Below, in pieces: positions 1 through 7,279 of a stretch of DNA of 64,000 bases. The DNA comes from Burkholderiales bacterium Ga0077543 (lineage in GTDB: Bacteria > Pseudomonadota > Gammaproteobacteria > Burkholderiales > Burkholderiaceae_C). Under the pieces are notes generated by a model. It saw nothing but the letters and a program-made list of their open reading frames with translations. It had not been told where the DNA came from and searched no databases. Location: contig LNET01000037.1 in NCBI GenBank assembly GCA_001464055.1, forward strand, positions 34,722 to 98,721. The letters are read 5' to 3'. A program made the translations under genes and the position numbers. Positions within the stretch are counted from its first letter, which is position 1. Each line of letters begins with the position of its first letter.

Positions 1-1451
1 CCATCGCAAAGGCGGTGCTGCACCAGGCTGTCGATGGGCGCGGGCACGGTGTCGGCGCCATGACGGGCCAGCAGGCCGCGTTCGCAGGCCTCCAGGCCCA
101 GGTCGAGCTGGGCGTGGAAGCTGTAGGCGAGGGCACAGCGTGGGTCGACCTGCCCGCCCAGGCCGGCCAGCAGCTCACCGCGTCGCACGCGGCTCAGCAC
201 CACCTGCTGGCCCTGAGCAGCGCAACCCTCGATCAGCCGGGCCAGCAAGCGCGTGGCGGTGGCGTCGGCATGCGCGACGCGCTTGAAGTCGAGCATCAGG
301 AACTGAAGCGCTTCACCCGCGGCGACGATCTCGCGCAGCAGCGGCTCGATGGTGGCAAAGCGCAGGTCGCCCTGCAGCTCATACACGCGGGCCGCGGCGC
401 CGCGCGCATCGAGCAGCTGTGTCTCGGCGGGCAGGCGCTGGCGGCGCGAGCGCACGGCGGCCAGCGTGTAGCGCGCCCGCACGGTGGACGCGGCCACGCG
501 CGGCGGCTGCAGGAAGTGCAGCCCCAGCTCGGCCGAGATCGCCTGGCAGACCTGGACGCCGCGCACGCTGTTGCCGCGCTCGTCGAGCAGCGGCGAGTAC
601 ACGCCGATGCCCAGCTGCCCGGGCAGCACCGCCAGGATGCCGCCGCCCACGCCGCTCTTGGCCGGCAGACCGACGCGAAAGACCCACTCGCCGGTGAAGT
701 CGTAGATGCCGCAGGTGGTCATGACACTGAGCATGGAGCTGACGTGCTCGGTGGCCACGGCGCGCTGGCCGGTCAGCGGATGCACGCCGCCGTTGGCCAG
801 CGTGGCGGCCATCAGCGCCAGGTCGCGGCAGTCCACGAGCAACGAGCACTGCTTGAAGTACAGCTCCAGCGTGGGCTCGGGGTCGCCGTCGACGATGCCG
901 TAGTTGCGCAGCAGATGGCCGATGGCGCGGTTGCGGTGGCCGGTGTCGCGCTCGGAGCGGAACACGTCGTCGTCGATGTCCAGCGGCCGCCCAGCATAGG
1001 CCGACAGCGCGTCCACCACGCGGGCCAAGCGCCGGGCCGGCGAATCGCCTTTGATCAAGGACGCCACGGCAATGGCGCCGGCGTTGATCATCGGGTTCAG
1101 CGGCCGGCCTGTACCCGGCTCCAGGCTGATGCTGTTGAAGGCCTCGCCCGAGGGCTCCACACCCACGGCCTGCAGCACGCGCTCGGGGCCGCAATCCTCC
1201 AGCGCAGCGCCGTACACCAGCGGCTTGGACACGCTCTGGATCGTGAAGCACTGGCGCGATTGGCCCACCTCGTAGACCTGGCCGTCGGCGGTGGCAATCG
1301 CGATGCCGAAGTGGCCCGGGTCGGCCCGCGCCAGCTCGGGGATGTAGCTGGCCAGCGCGCCGGTGTAGAGCGTTGCGAAGCGGGCATGCAGTTGCTCCAG
1401 GAAGTCCTGGATCGGAGAGACGGCCGCGAAGGGCCTGGATGTCAGGGTCAT
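1..1451 (-). CDS. glsA: Glutaminase A with C-terminal STAS domain (3' end cut by window edge)
   Basis: Hydrolyses glutamine to glutamate and ammonia in the cytoplasm (serine beta-lactamase-like glutaminase family). I read this frame from the DNA because it runs off the left edge. It starts MTLTSRPFAAVSP at 1451. The catalytic SxxK motif is S73-V-S-K76, followed by NPMINAGAI and, near residue 260, AKSGVGGGI, all family hallmarks. After about residue 310 comes a STAS-like domain (YELQGDLRFATIEPLLREI, then LMLDFKRVAHADATATRLL). Plain bacterial GlsA is about 310 residues, so this is the long form, which in other proteobacteria often ends in a cyclic-nucleotide-binding domain; that part would lie outside the window. 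The long open frame on the other strand is a GC-driven shadow. Confidence 0.93.
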   Translation of the reverse strand, partial: MTLTSRPFAAVSPIQDFLEQLHARFATLYTGALASYIPELARADPGHFGIAIATADGQVYEVGQSRQCFTIQSVSKPLVYGAALEDCGPERVLQAVGVEPSGEAFNSISLEPGTGRPLNPMINAGAIAVASLIKGDSPARRLARVVDALSAYAGRPLDIDDDVFRSERDTGHRNRAIGHLLRNYGIVDGDPEPTLELYFKQCSLLVDCRDLALMAATLANGGVHPLTGQRAVATEHVSSMLSVMTTCGIYDFTGEWVFRVGLPAKSGVGGGILAVLPGQLGIGVYSPLLDERGNSVRGVQVCQAISAELGLHFLQPPRVAASTVRARYTLAAVRSRRQRLPAETQLLDARGAAARVYELQGDLRFATIEPLLREIVAAGEALQFLMLDFKRVAHADATATRLLARLIEGCAAQGQQVVLSRVRRGELLAGLGGQVDPRCALAYSFHAQLDLGLEACERGLLARHGADTVPAPIDSLVQHRLCD

Positions 1452-1522
1452 GCACCGGGATGAGCAAATTCCATGCTCGCTGGGGGGCGAAGTGACCCCC
1501 ACGCGGGCGGTTTTGCCGGCTT

Positions 1523-2203
1523 CTAGGCGCCGATCTCCATCGCGAACACCGCATAGCTGTCGGCATTCGTGAGCGCCTGCGCAGTGTCCAACCCCGTCTC
1601 CCGAAAGCGGATGCCGTTGCCGGCCAGGTAGGTGGTCGCAGAGATGTAGCCCTGGTCGTCGTAGTCGACCGTTCCGGCATAGCGATGCGTCGCTTCGTGG
1701 ATGAAGGTCAGGATCGCGCGCTTGCGGTTTTCGGCGGAATCGTTGGTGATGTACTCGCGATCGACGTGAGCCCTGCCGATGTACTGGGTCGCGCCGTCCT
1801 TCAGGCTCTTCACCTTGTGGCTCATGAACAGCTTGTGCATCATGTCCTGGTGAACGTTCACATAGCCGTTTGCATCGGCTGAGCTACCGACCTTGATGGT
1901 GGTCGACCCGCAGGCCCCGGTCTTGGTCATCGTGAGCACGCGGCAGATCTCTTCCTTTTGTTTCTGCGAGGGGCCGCCAGGACCGGTGAGAAAGCAGCTG
2001 GCTGCGGCCGCATTCATCTTGGCGTTCCAGGCGCCGCCCGTGAGGCTGACTGCATTGATCAGCATTTCGCGGGACTTCGCGACAGCATCGCCTGCCCGAT
2101 TCAGTTCGTCGCTCGAGAGCGACCCAGAAAGCTTCGTATGCGCGATGTGGATCTTGCTGCCGTGATTGCACGTCTTGGTGGTGGATGACCATTTTCCAAA
2201 CAT
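1523..2203 (-). CDS. M35-like (aspzincin) zinc metallopeptidase
   Basis: Probable zinc endopeptidase of the deuterolysin/lysine-specific (M35) type. The zinc site is HEATH (H169, E170, H173) followed by GTVDY, giving the aspartate ligand D180; the later stretch ALTNADSYAVFA is also typical. Four cysteines (in TCNHG, ASCFL, EEICR, GACGS) could form two disulfides, which suggests work outside the cytoplasm. I chose ATG 2203 because GGGGA lies six bases upstream. The same frame stays open further up and reads plausibly (GTG 2272, VNAGLEVQVEF), so the true start may be earlier. No signal peptide is visible from either start, so the export route is unclear. It lies 118 bases downstream of the small exported protein and probably shares its transcript. 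Family call is firm; substrate unknown. Confidence 0.8.
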   Translation of the reverse strand: MFGKWSSTTKTCNHGSKIHIAHTKLSGSLSSDELNRAGDAVAKSREMLINAVSLTGGAWNAKMNAAAASCFLTGPGGPSQKQKEEICRVLTMTKTGACGSTTIKVGSSADANGYVNVHQDMMHKLFMSHKVKSLKDGATQYIGRAHVDREYITNDSAENRKRAILTFIHEATHRYAGTVDYDDQGYISATTYLAGNGIRFRETGLDTAQALTNADSYAVFAMEIGA

Positions 2204-2321
2204 TTTCGATCCCCAGTTTTCGGTGGCGAGATGGTGCAAGAACTCGACCTGAACTTCAAGCCCGGCGTTCACGGGCAGCCAGCCTGGCACCCAGGCCGCA
2301 GCGCAGTGTCGAGCGCTGTGC

Positions 2322-2516
2322 CTACTTGGTCTTGCGGGCAGTGGCTGCCTTCTCGTGGCTGTCCTGCAGGTCCTCATAGGCATTCGAGAAGCCGGTTTTC
2401 GTCGCATCCCAGGTGCTCGCCGCAGACTTTTCGAGCTTGGCCAGTTCGGCGGCCACGGCCAACAGGGACGAGAAGGCCAGGGCCAAGGCACAAAGGATCT
2501 GGATCCGGATTTCCAT
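2322..2516 (-). CDS. Small exported protein of unknown function (64 aa)
   Basis: A 64-residue product beginning MEIRIQILCALALAF. It has a clear Sec signal peptide with cleavage likely after LLAVAA (about residue 23), leaving a mature peptide of about 40 residues that is polar and probably helical (ELAKLEKSAASTWDATKTGF). No family is recognised. It sits between a metallophosphoesterase lipoprotein (ends 2605) and an M35-type peptidase on the same strand, so it may be a secreted partner or inhibitor of the peptidase; that is inference from position. An upstream GAAGGAAGAACC run provides a ribosome binding site. No other start is as good. Confidence 0.7.
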   Translation of the reverse strand: MEIRIQILCALALAFSSLLAVAAELAKLEKSAASTWDATKTGFSNAYEDLQDSHEKAATARKTK

Positions 2517-2604
2517 GGTGGTTCTTCCTTCAGCGATGTGATGCGTTCGATGACGCGGTTGAGCAAGCAGTCTGGCTTGGCTGGAACGGGCGAACGGGTC
2601 GGCT

Positions 2605-4446
2605 TCACTCCATGCCGACGCTGGCCTCGACGCGGAAAAACTGTTCGGCCTGGCGCTTGGCCTCGCCACGGTGGTTGTTGTGTGCGTCGTCGGTGAGGTC
2701 GAAGTCGATCTTGGCCGCCTGCACGGCGCGGCATGTCATGTAGGCGCCGGCCTCGGGCGCACGCAGATCGTCCAGGTGCGAACTCATGATGTCGACCAAC
2801 TGGGCCTTGCGTCTGAAGAGTTCGACCTGCGCCTGGAAGCCCTGCGGCTGTTCGGCCTTCAGGCGCTTCACGCATCCCAGGAAGTCGACGTCGCCACACC
2901 AGGCGGGCAGCGTCGCTTCATGCAGGCGATGGTCTTGACCGGCCAGGTGCGCGCCGAGCTGGGAGATCGCTTCGAGCAGATCGTCCTGGTAGGCCTGCGC
3001 ATGGTTGTAGAGCGGCATCTCACAGCTGGGGCACACCGGTCCGAGTGCGGCCAACGCCCACTCGACCAGGCTGCCTCGCGACTGGCGCTGGCGCATCACC
3101 ATCTCACGGTCGAAGCTCAGGAACGACGGCGGCACAGGTCCGATCTGCTTGCAGGCCTGGGCTTCCCATGCGGCCATCAGGTCGGCGTCGCTGCTTGCGG
3201 CGCGGGCGCCACCCGGCAGCAGTTCGCCCTTGACCAGCAAGCGCCTTGCGGTTTCGTCATAGGCGAAGCTGATGCGTCGGTAGGCCACCGGCCAGTCCGA
3301 CAGGGAACTGACGTTCAGTTCGAGCAAAGGCCGCCGGTCCAGCGCGCGGTGCTCGGCCCAGAAGCTACGGTGCGTGTGCGCGGACAGGTACACCAGCGGG
3401 TGCTGGAGTTGGGACATCAGGGTGCGCAGCAGCACCCGGGTCGGCAGGCCGAGCGACCGCCAATCGTGGTGTCCGGCAAAGACCACGATGTCGCCTTTTT
3501 GCGCGGCTTGCAGCACCCAGGGGCGCACCGCCGCGATCTGGTCGGGGTGCACATGGCCCATGCTGCCCGGGCTGCGCCCCATCACCGTGTCCCACAGCCC
3601 CACCAGGGCGCCAGCCTGGTTGGTGTCCAGGCCGACGATGTAGACATCGCGTGTTGCGCCCGGGGCGCGCGGCAGCTTCAGGCGCTGCGCCATGAAGGAA
3701 TCTGCATAGCGGTAGCCGTCGAGCACTTGCGCTTCGATGGCCGAGACGAAGCCCCCGGGATCGGGATTGCGCCAGCTCAGGCGGTGTTCGCCGCGCTCGG
3801 GCGGGGGTTTCAGGCCCGGCACGAATTGCGGCAGGGACGCGTACTGCGTGATGTAGACCTGGATGAAGTCGCGCTTGCTGAAGGCTTCGCGTTCTGTCTT
3901 GTGGCGACGGTCCTCGGGCGCCGCACCGCGCCTGCAGGCGTGATTCCAGCGTTGGGCATCGCCGTCGAGTACGGCGTCCAGGATGCGGTAGCCGTAAATG
4001 CCGAACATCAGTCCGTCGTGGTTGCCGGGCAGGATGGCGCCAGGGCTGCCGGCGTCCCGGAATATCCTGGCCATGCGCTGGGCTTCAGACCTGCACGACA
4101 GATCCATCACATCACCCAAATGGATGAAGGGCTCGTCGCGATGTGCCTGCAGCACCCACTGCAGGACGCGGCGGCCGAACAGTGGCTGCTCGGGCGGGCG
4201 TTGCGCCACCTCGACGTAGGCGTCCACCGCGCTGTCGTTGTCGTGCATCGGGTAGCCGGTCGGTTCGTGTTCCTGCGTGTCGCCCATGGCGATGAAGGGC
4301 AGGGTCAGGTCGACGTAGCGGCCGGGCGGGTCGGCTGCAGGCCCGGGTTGCGGCACGAAGCCGGCGCAGCCCACCAGCAAGGCCGCCAAGCCCGCGAACA
4401 TGCCGCGCCTCATGGCGTGAAGAACGATGGCGCAGGAGGAAGGCAT
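2605..4446 (-). CDS. Calcineurin-like metallophosphoesterase lipoprotein
   Basis: Predicted outer-membrane or periplasmic lipoprotein of about 613 residues with a metallophosphoesterase fold. Metal-site motifs appear in order: IAMGDTQ, FIHLGDVMD, LPGNHDG, FAGHHDW and LSAHTHRSFW. The lipobox is LLVGC, preceded by MRRGMFAGLAA. ATG 4446 nearly abuts the upstream gene's stop (4457), suggesting translational coupling, but the signal peptide would be tidier from ATG 4413. The long C-terminal part (from about residue 400) contains CPSCEMPLYNHAQAY and several more cysteines and is not a domain I recognise. The gene lies directly downstream of a phospholipase D-family lipoprotein gene, so both may act on phosphodiester or phospholipid substrates at the envelope. 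Confidence 0.82.
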   Translation of the reverse strand: MPSSCAIVLHAMRRGMFAGLAALLVGCAGFVPQPGPAADPPGRYVDLTLPFIAMGDTQEHEPTGYPMHDNDSAVDAYVEVAQRPPEQPLFGRRVLQWVLQAHRDEPFIHLGDVMDLSCRSEAQRMARIFRDAGSPGAILPGNHDGLMFGIYGYRILDAVLDGDAQRWNHACRRGAAPEDRRHKTEREAFSKRDFIQVYITQYASLPQFVPGLKPPPERGEHRLSWRNPDPGGFVSAIEAQVLDGYRYADSFMAQRLKLPRAPGATRDVYIVGLDTNQAGALVGLWDTVMGRSPGSMGHVHPDQIAAVRPWVLQAAQKGDIVVFAGHHDWRSLGLPTRVLLRTLMSQLQHPLVYLSAHTHRSFWAEHRALDRRPLLELNVSSLSDWPVAYRRISFAYDETARRLLVKGELLPGGARAASSDADLMAAWEAQACKQIGPVPPSFLSFDREMVMRQRQSRGSLVEWALAALGPVCPSCEMPLYNHAQAYQDDLLEAISQLGAHLAGQDHRLHEATLPAWCGDVDFLGCVKRLKAEQPQGFQAQVELFRRKAQLVDIMSSHLDDLRAPEAGAYMTCRAVQAAKIDFDLTDDAHNNHRGEAKRQAEQFFRVEASVGME

Positions 4447-4456
4447 GGGGTGGTGA

Positions 4457-6040
4457 TCAGTACAGGTTGGGCGGAAACAGCTTGAAGAACAGGTTCTCGA
4501 AGCGCTGGCGCACATTGCGCGCCGGCTGCCGCGTGAGCACCCCCGCGTCACTGACCCACCGCAGGCCGCCCTTGACGTCCAGTCCGACCTGCCAGCTGTT
4601 GGCACCCGACATGTCGCGTTCCATGGTCGCGGCCAGCGTGAGTGCCAGCGCCTGGCTGTCGATGACCACACCCATTTCGGAGTTGATGACTTCCGAGCGC
4701 GGGTCCAGGTTCATCGACCCGACGAAGCTGCGCTGGCGGTCGATGACCATGGCCTTGGTGTGCAGGCCAATGAAGCGGCCTTGCACGGGCGGTGTGTCCA
4801 CCAGTTCTGACTTCACGTGCGCGTCGGGCCGCAGTTCGTGCAGGTCGACCCCGGCCTCGACCAGCGGGCGACGCCAGGGTTCGTAGTGGCTGTTCACGGC
4901 CGCCACGTCGTGGGATGCCAGCGAATTTGTCAGCATGCGCACCTTCACACCGCGTTTCGTCAGCGTTTGCAGGTCGGCCAGGAAGGTGGCGTCGGGAATG
5001 ATGTAGGCGTTGGTGATCAGCACCTCGCGCTGCGCGGACAGCATCAGCGCGCGGAAGGCCTCGGGCATGTGGTTGCGACTGTCGGCAGCGCGTGACGGCG
5101 AATCCGCATGCACGGTGCTGCGGCCCACCTGCAGTGAGCCGGGCAGGGCTTCGAGCTCTTTGTCCCAGGAACGGCGGCCGGCCAGTACAGCCTGGGCGCG
5201 CGGGTCGGTGGCCAGCTGTGCCAGCGCCTGGTTGTGCGCATCCGAAGCCAGGGCGGACGCCTCCGCCGCCGCATCGCGCGGCACGGCGCGCACCCATGCG
5301 CTGTTCCAGTAGCGGTCGAACACGGCGCTGGCCTGGCGCGCCGCAGGGCCGATGGCCAGCACGTCCAGGTCATGGAAATTGAAGGCTTCGTTCAGCCCGA
5401 AGTACTCGTCGCCGATGTTGCGCCCGCCGATGATGGTGGCTCGGTTGTCGGCCACCATCTGCTTGTTGTGCATGCGCCTGTTCAGGCGCTGGAAGTCGGT
5501 TCCCGTTTCCACCACACGGCCGAGCAACCAGCGAGCGCGCCAGGCGTTGAAGACTCTGATTTCGATGTTCGGGTGGCTGTCCAGCTTGGCCAGCATCGCG
5601 TCACGCAATTCAATGTGGGTCATGTCGTGAAGCATGGTGTTCAGGTCGTCGAACAGCAGGCGCACGCGCACCCCGCGGTCGGCGGCGGCCAGCACCCTGG
5701 CCATCAGCAACTGCCCCGCCTTGTCGCCGAACCAGACGTAGTACTGCAGGTCCAGTGAATGGCGTGCGGTGTCGATCAGCACCAGACGCCAGCGCAGGGC
5801 GTCGAGGTTCTGGGACAGCAGTCGGAACCCCGAAGCGTCGGCGCCGTGGGCGCTGCGAAGCTGGTGCTCAACAGGGGTGAATCGGCTGTCGGCCTGGGGT
5901 GGAATTGCAGAAGCAGGCGCCGGGCGTACTGCCGGCTGCGGCAGGCCAGCACAGCCGGCCAGACAGAAAGAGACGATCAATCCGGCCAGCGCCACACGGC
6001 ACATCCGGCGAAGCGGGGCGTCCCACCCCAACTGACCCAT
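4457..6040 (-). CDS. Phospholipase D / cardiolipin synthase-like lipoprotein
   Basis: Member of the PLD superfamily with two complete HKD motifs: HNKQMVADNRATIIGGRNIG in the first half and HTKAMVIDRQRSFVGSMNLD in the second. Length (about 527 residues from ATG 6040) and spacing fit ClsC-type or YmdC-like enzymes that transfer or hydrolyse phosphatidyl groups. The N-terminus is a lipoprotein signal (MCRVALAGLIVSFCLAGC), so unlike inner-membrane cardiolipin synthases it is predicted to be lipid-anchored outside the cytoplasm. Either ATG 6040 or ATG 6004 could be the start; neither has a strong ribosome binding site. It is the first gene of a minus-strand cluster with a metallophosphoesterase lipoprotein, a small exported protein and an M35 peptidase. 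Confidence 0.88.
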   Translation of the reverse strand: MGQLGWDAPLRRMCRVALAGLIVSFCLAGCAGLPQPAVRPAPASAIPPQADSRFTPVEHQLRSAHGADASGFRLLSQNLDALRWRLVLIDTARHSLDLQYYVWFGDKAGQLLMARVLAAADRGVRVRLLFDDLNTMLHDMTHIELRDAMLAKLDSHPNIEIRVFNAWRARWLLGRVVETGTDFQRLNRRMHNKQMVADNRATIIGGRNIGDEYFGLNEAFNFHDLDVLAIGPAARQASAVFDRYWNSAWVRAVPRDAAAEASALASDAHNQALAQLATDPRAQAVLAGRRSWDKELEALPGSLQVGRSTVHADSPSRAADSRNHMPEAFRALMLSAQREVLITNAYIIPDATFLADLQTLTKRGVKVRMLTNSLASHDVAAVNSHYEPWRRPLVEAGVDLHELRPDAHVKSELVDTPPVQGRFIGLHTKAMVIDRQRSFVGSMNLDPRSEVINSEMGVVIDSQALALTLAATMERDMSGANSWQVGLDVKGGLRWVSDAGVLTRQPARNVRQRFENLFFKLFPPNLY

Positions 6041-6207
6041 CGGCTTCAGCAAAGAATCCTCGTGTACTTGCGGGCGGGCTGACGGCGGCAAGGCTGCCCT
6101 GCAGGCGAACATACGCCACCGGGCCTTGATTCCACCACCCCGCCCGTGCTGGCGCAAGCATCTGCGGTTGCCGCTGCATCGGGTGGACCTGTGAGCAGTG
6201 GCACTGA

Positions 6208-6510
6208 CCGCGGGCTGTTCGAGATGAGCCGAGGTTCAACCTTATCCGCTGGCCGCCGCAGGAAAGCTTCACCGCGATGGGTCCGCATGTCAGCGACCCG
6301 CGTTCTGGCGAAACACTGTCGGCGCGCTGGCTGACCTGGCCACCGGTCATCGAAGGCATCGACCGCTGCGACTTCAGCCCGTTCGGGGGACGAGTCGGCC
6401 CACAGGCCCGCCAGTCGTCATGGCCGACAGGAAATTCGGGGGCACTGCTGAGCCACGTCTTTGCCCACGAGGTCGGTCACGCGGGTCTGACCCCGTGCTT
6501 CTCGCTGGTT
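6208..6510 (+). pseudogene. Decayed fragment of a zinc-dependent metalloprotease (DUF4953-like)
   Basis: An open stretch with no start or coherent C-terminus but with two segments I recognise from large zinc-dependent metalloproteases with a DUF4953-type catalytic domain: EPRFNLIRW and AMGPHVSDPRSGE at 6226-6315, then, after about 40 residues, ALLSHVFAHEVGHAGL at 6442-6495 containing the HExxH zinc motif. In intact relatives the same order is found (xxNxIRW, AxGPHVxDPRSGE, LLxYVxAHEVGHTLGxxHN). Here the frame is blocked by a stop at 6205 and homology ends just after HEVGH, where a GGGTCTGACCCC sequence occurs. Intact proteins are about 800 residues, so only about 100 remain. It explains most of the 550-base space between the neighbours. 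Confidence 0.6.
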
Positions 6511-6591
6511 CGCTTGCCATCCAAAAGGCGCATCGTGACGCGACGCGAAACCTCAGGCCGGTTCTGCCGAACCCGGCAGCGGCTGTGGGGT

Positions 6592-6990
6592 TCAGGGCGT
6601 GCAGGGGCCACCGGCCCCATCTGAACTTTCACCCAGATAGCGGCCAGCGGCCCAGCCCGTCACACCCTGGTACTGCAGCTTGCACCAGCGTGGATTCGAT
6701 CGCAGGCGCAGCTGCTGCTGTTCGGGTGTCAGGCTGGTGAACTCCTGGAGGCTCAGTCCGCCCTGGCACCCCAGGTTACGGATGCATCGGCCGTCGGGTG
6801 GAATCGACCCCAGCCGGCGTGCTGTGGCGCTGGGCTGGGCACGGATGTACAGCACGTCGTTGGTGGCAACGTCGCGCACAACATAGAAATCCGGTCCATC
6901 GGCCGTGGCCAGGGCCGCCGGGCTGCACAGCGCCAGCAGCGTGCCGGCCAGCGCCGGGCGCCACTGGCTGATGGCTTGCTTGGGATCCAT
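6592..6990 (-). CDS. Exported SH3-like domain protein
   Basis: A 132-residue protein with an N-terminal signal peptide (MDPKQAISQWRPALAGTLLA, cleavage near AALATA) and a bacterial SH3-like domain: FYVVRDVATNDVLYIRAQPS then LGSIPPDGRCIRNLGCQGG and the closing GVTGWAAGRYLGE. Such domains usually bind peptidoglycan or partner peptides in the periplasm. Three cysteines (in RCIRNLGC and RWCKL) may form a disulfide. The start is fixed by a very good ribosome binding site, GGAGGG five bases before ATG 6990. Two inverted repeats just upstream (7014-7059) may control it. No operon partner is evident. Confidence 0.8.
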   Translation of the reverse strand: MDPKQAISQWRPALAGTLLALCSPAALATADGPDFYVVRDVATNDVLYIRAQPSATARRLGSIPPDGRCIRNLGCQGGLSLQEFTSLTPEQQQLRLRSNPRWCKLQYQGVTGWAAGRYLGESSDGAGGPCTP

Positions 6991-7013
6991 GTCGCCCTCC
7001 CTCCATGTGCTTG

Positions 7014-7059
7014 CAACGATTGTGATCGTTGGCGACGAAACCGCGATCGATCGTCGCCA
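7014..7059. promoter_or_regulatory. Two adjacent perfect inverted repeats upstream of the SH3-like gene
   Basis: CAACGAT-TGTG-ATCGTTG (7014-7031) is a perfect 7-base dyad with a 4-base centre. Directly beside it, TGGCGACGA and TCGTCGCCA (7030-7038 and 7051-7059) form a perfect 9-base dyad around 12 bases. They lie 24-69 bases before the start at 6990, where a promoter or leader is expected, so they could be operators or leader hairpins. No regulator can be named. Confidence 0.4.
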
Positions 7060-7279
7060 CCGGTCAAGGCGCTCGCGGCCGCCCCCGCCGCACCGCGTTT
7101 CGTGCCGGCGCAACCATGCCGGGTTTCATGGTCCTCGCGTTTCCTTCGGCGGACTCGCGCGCCCTGGCAGCGATGCTGGCAGAAGGGGCTGCTGGAACAC
7201 GCCGGTGCCGTAAGGACAGGGGCTCGCTGGCACACTAAGGGCAAATTCGCTGTCGTTCGGGAGCCCTGACCCAGGTCCC

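Noticed and set aside
15..1463. 482-codon plus-strand open frame across the glutaminase gene
   Set aside because: Antisense shadow caused by high GC at third positions; its translation is low-complexity and the minus-strand glutaminase frame has all catalytic motifs.
2671..4485. 604-codon plus-strand frame over the metallophosphoesterase lipoprotein
   Set aside because: Antisense shadow; the minus frame has complete metal-site motifs and a lipobox.
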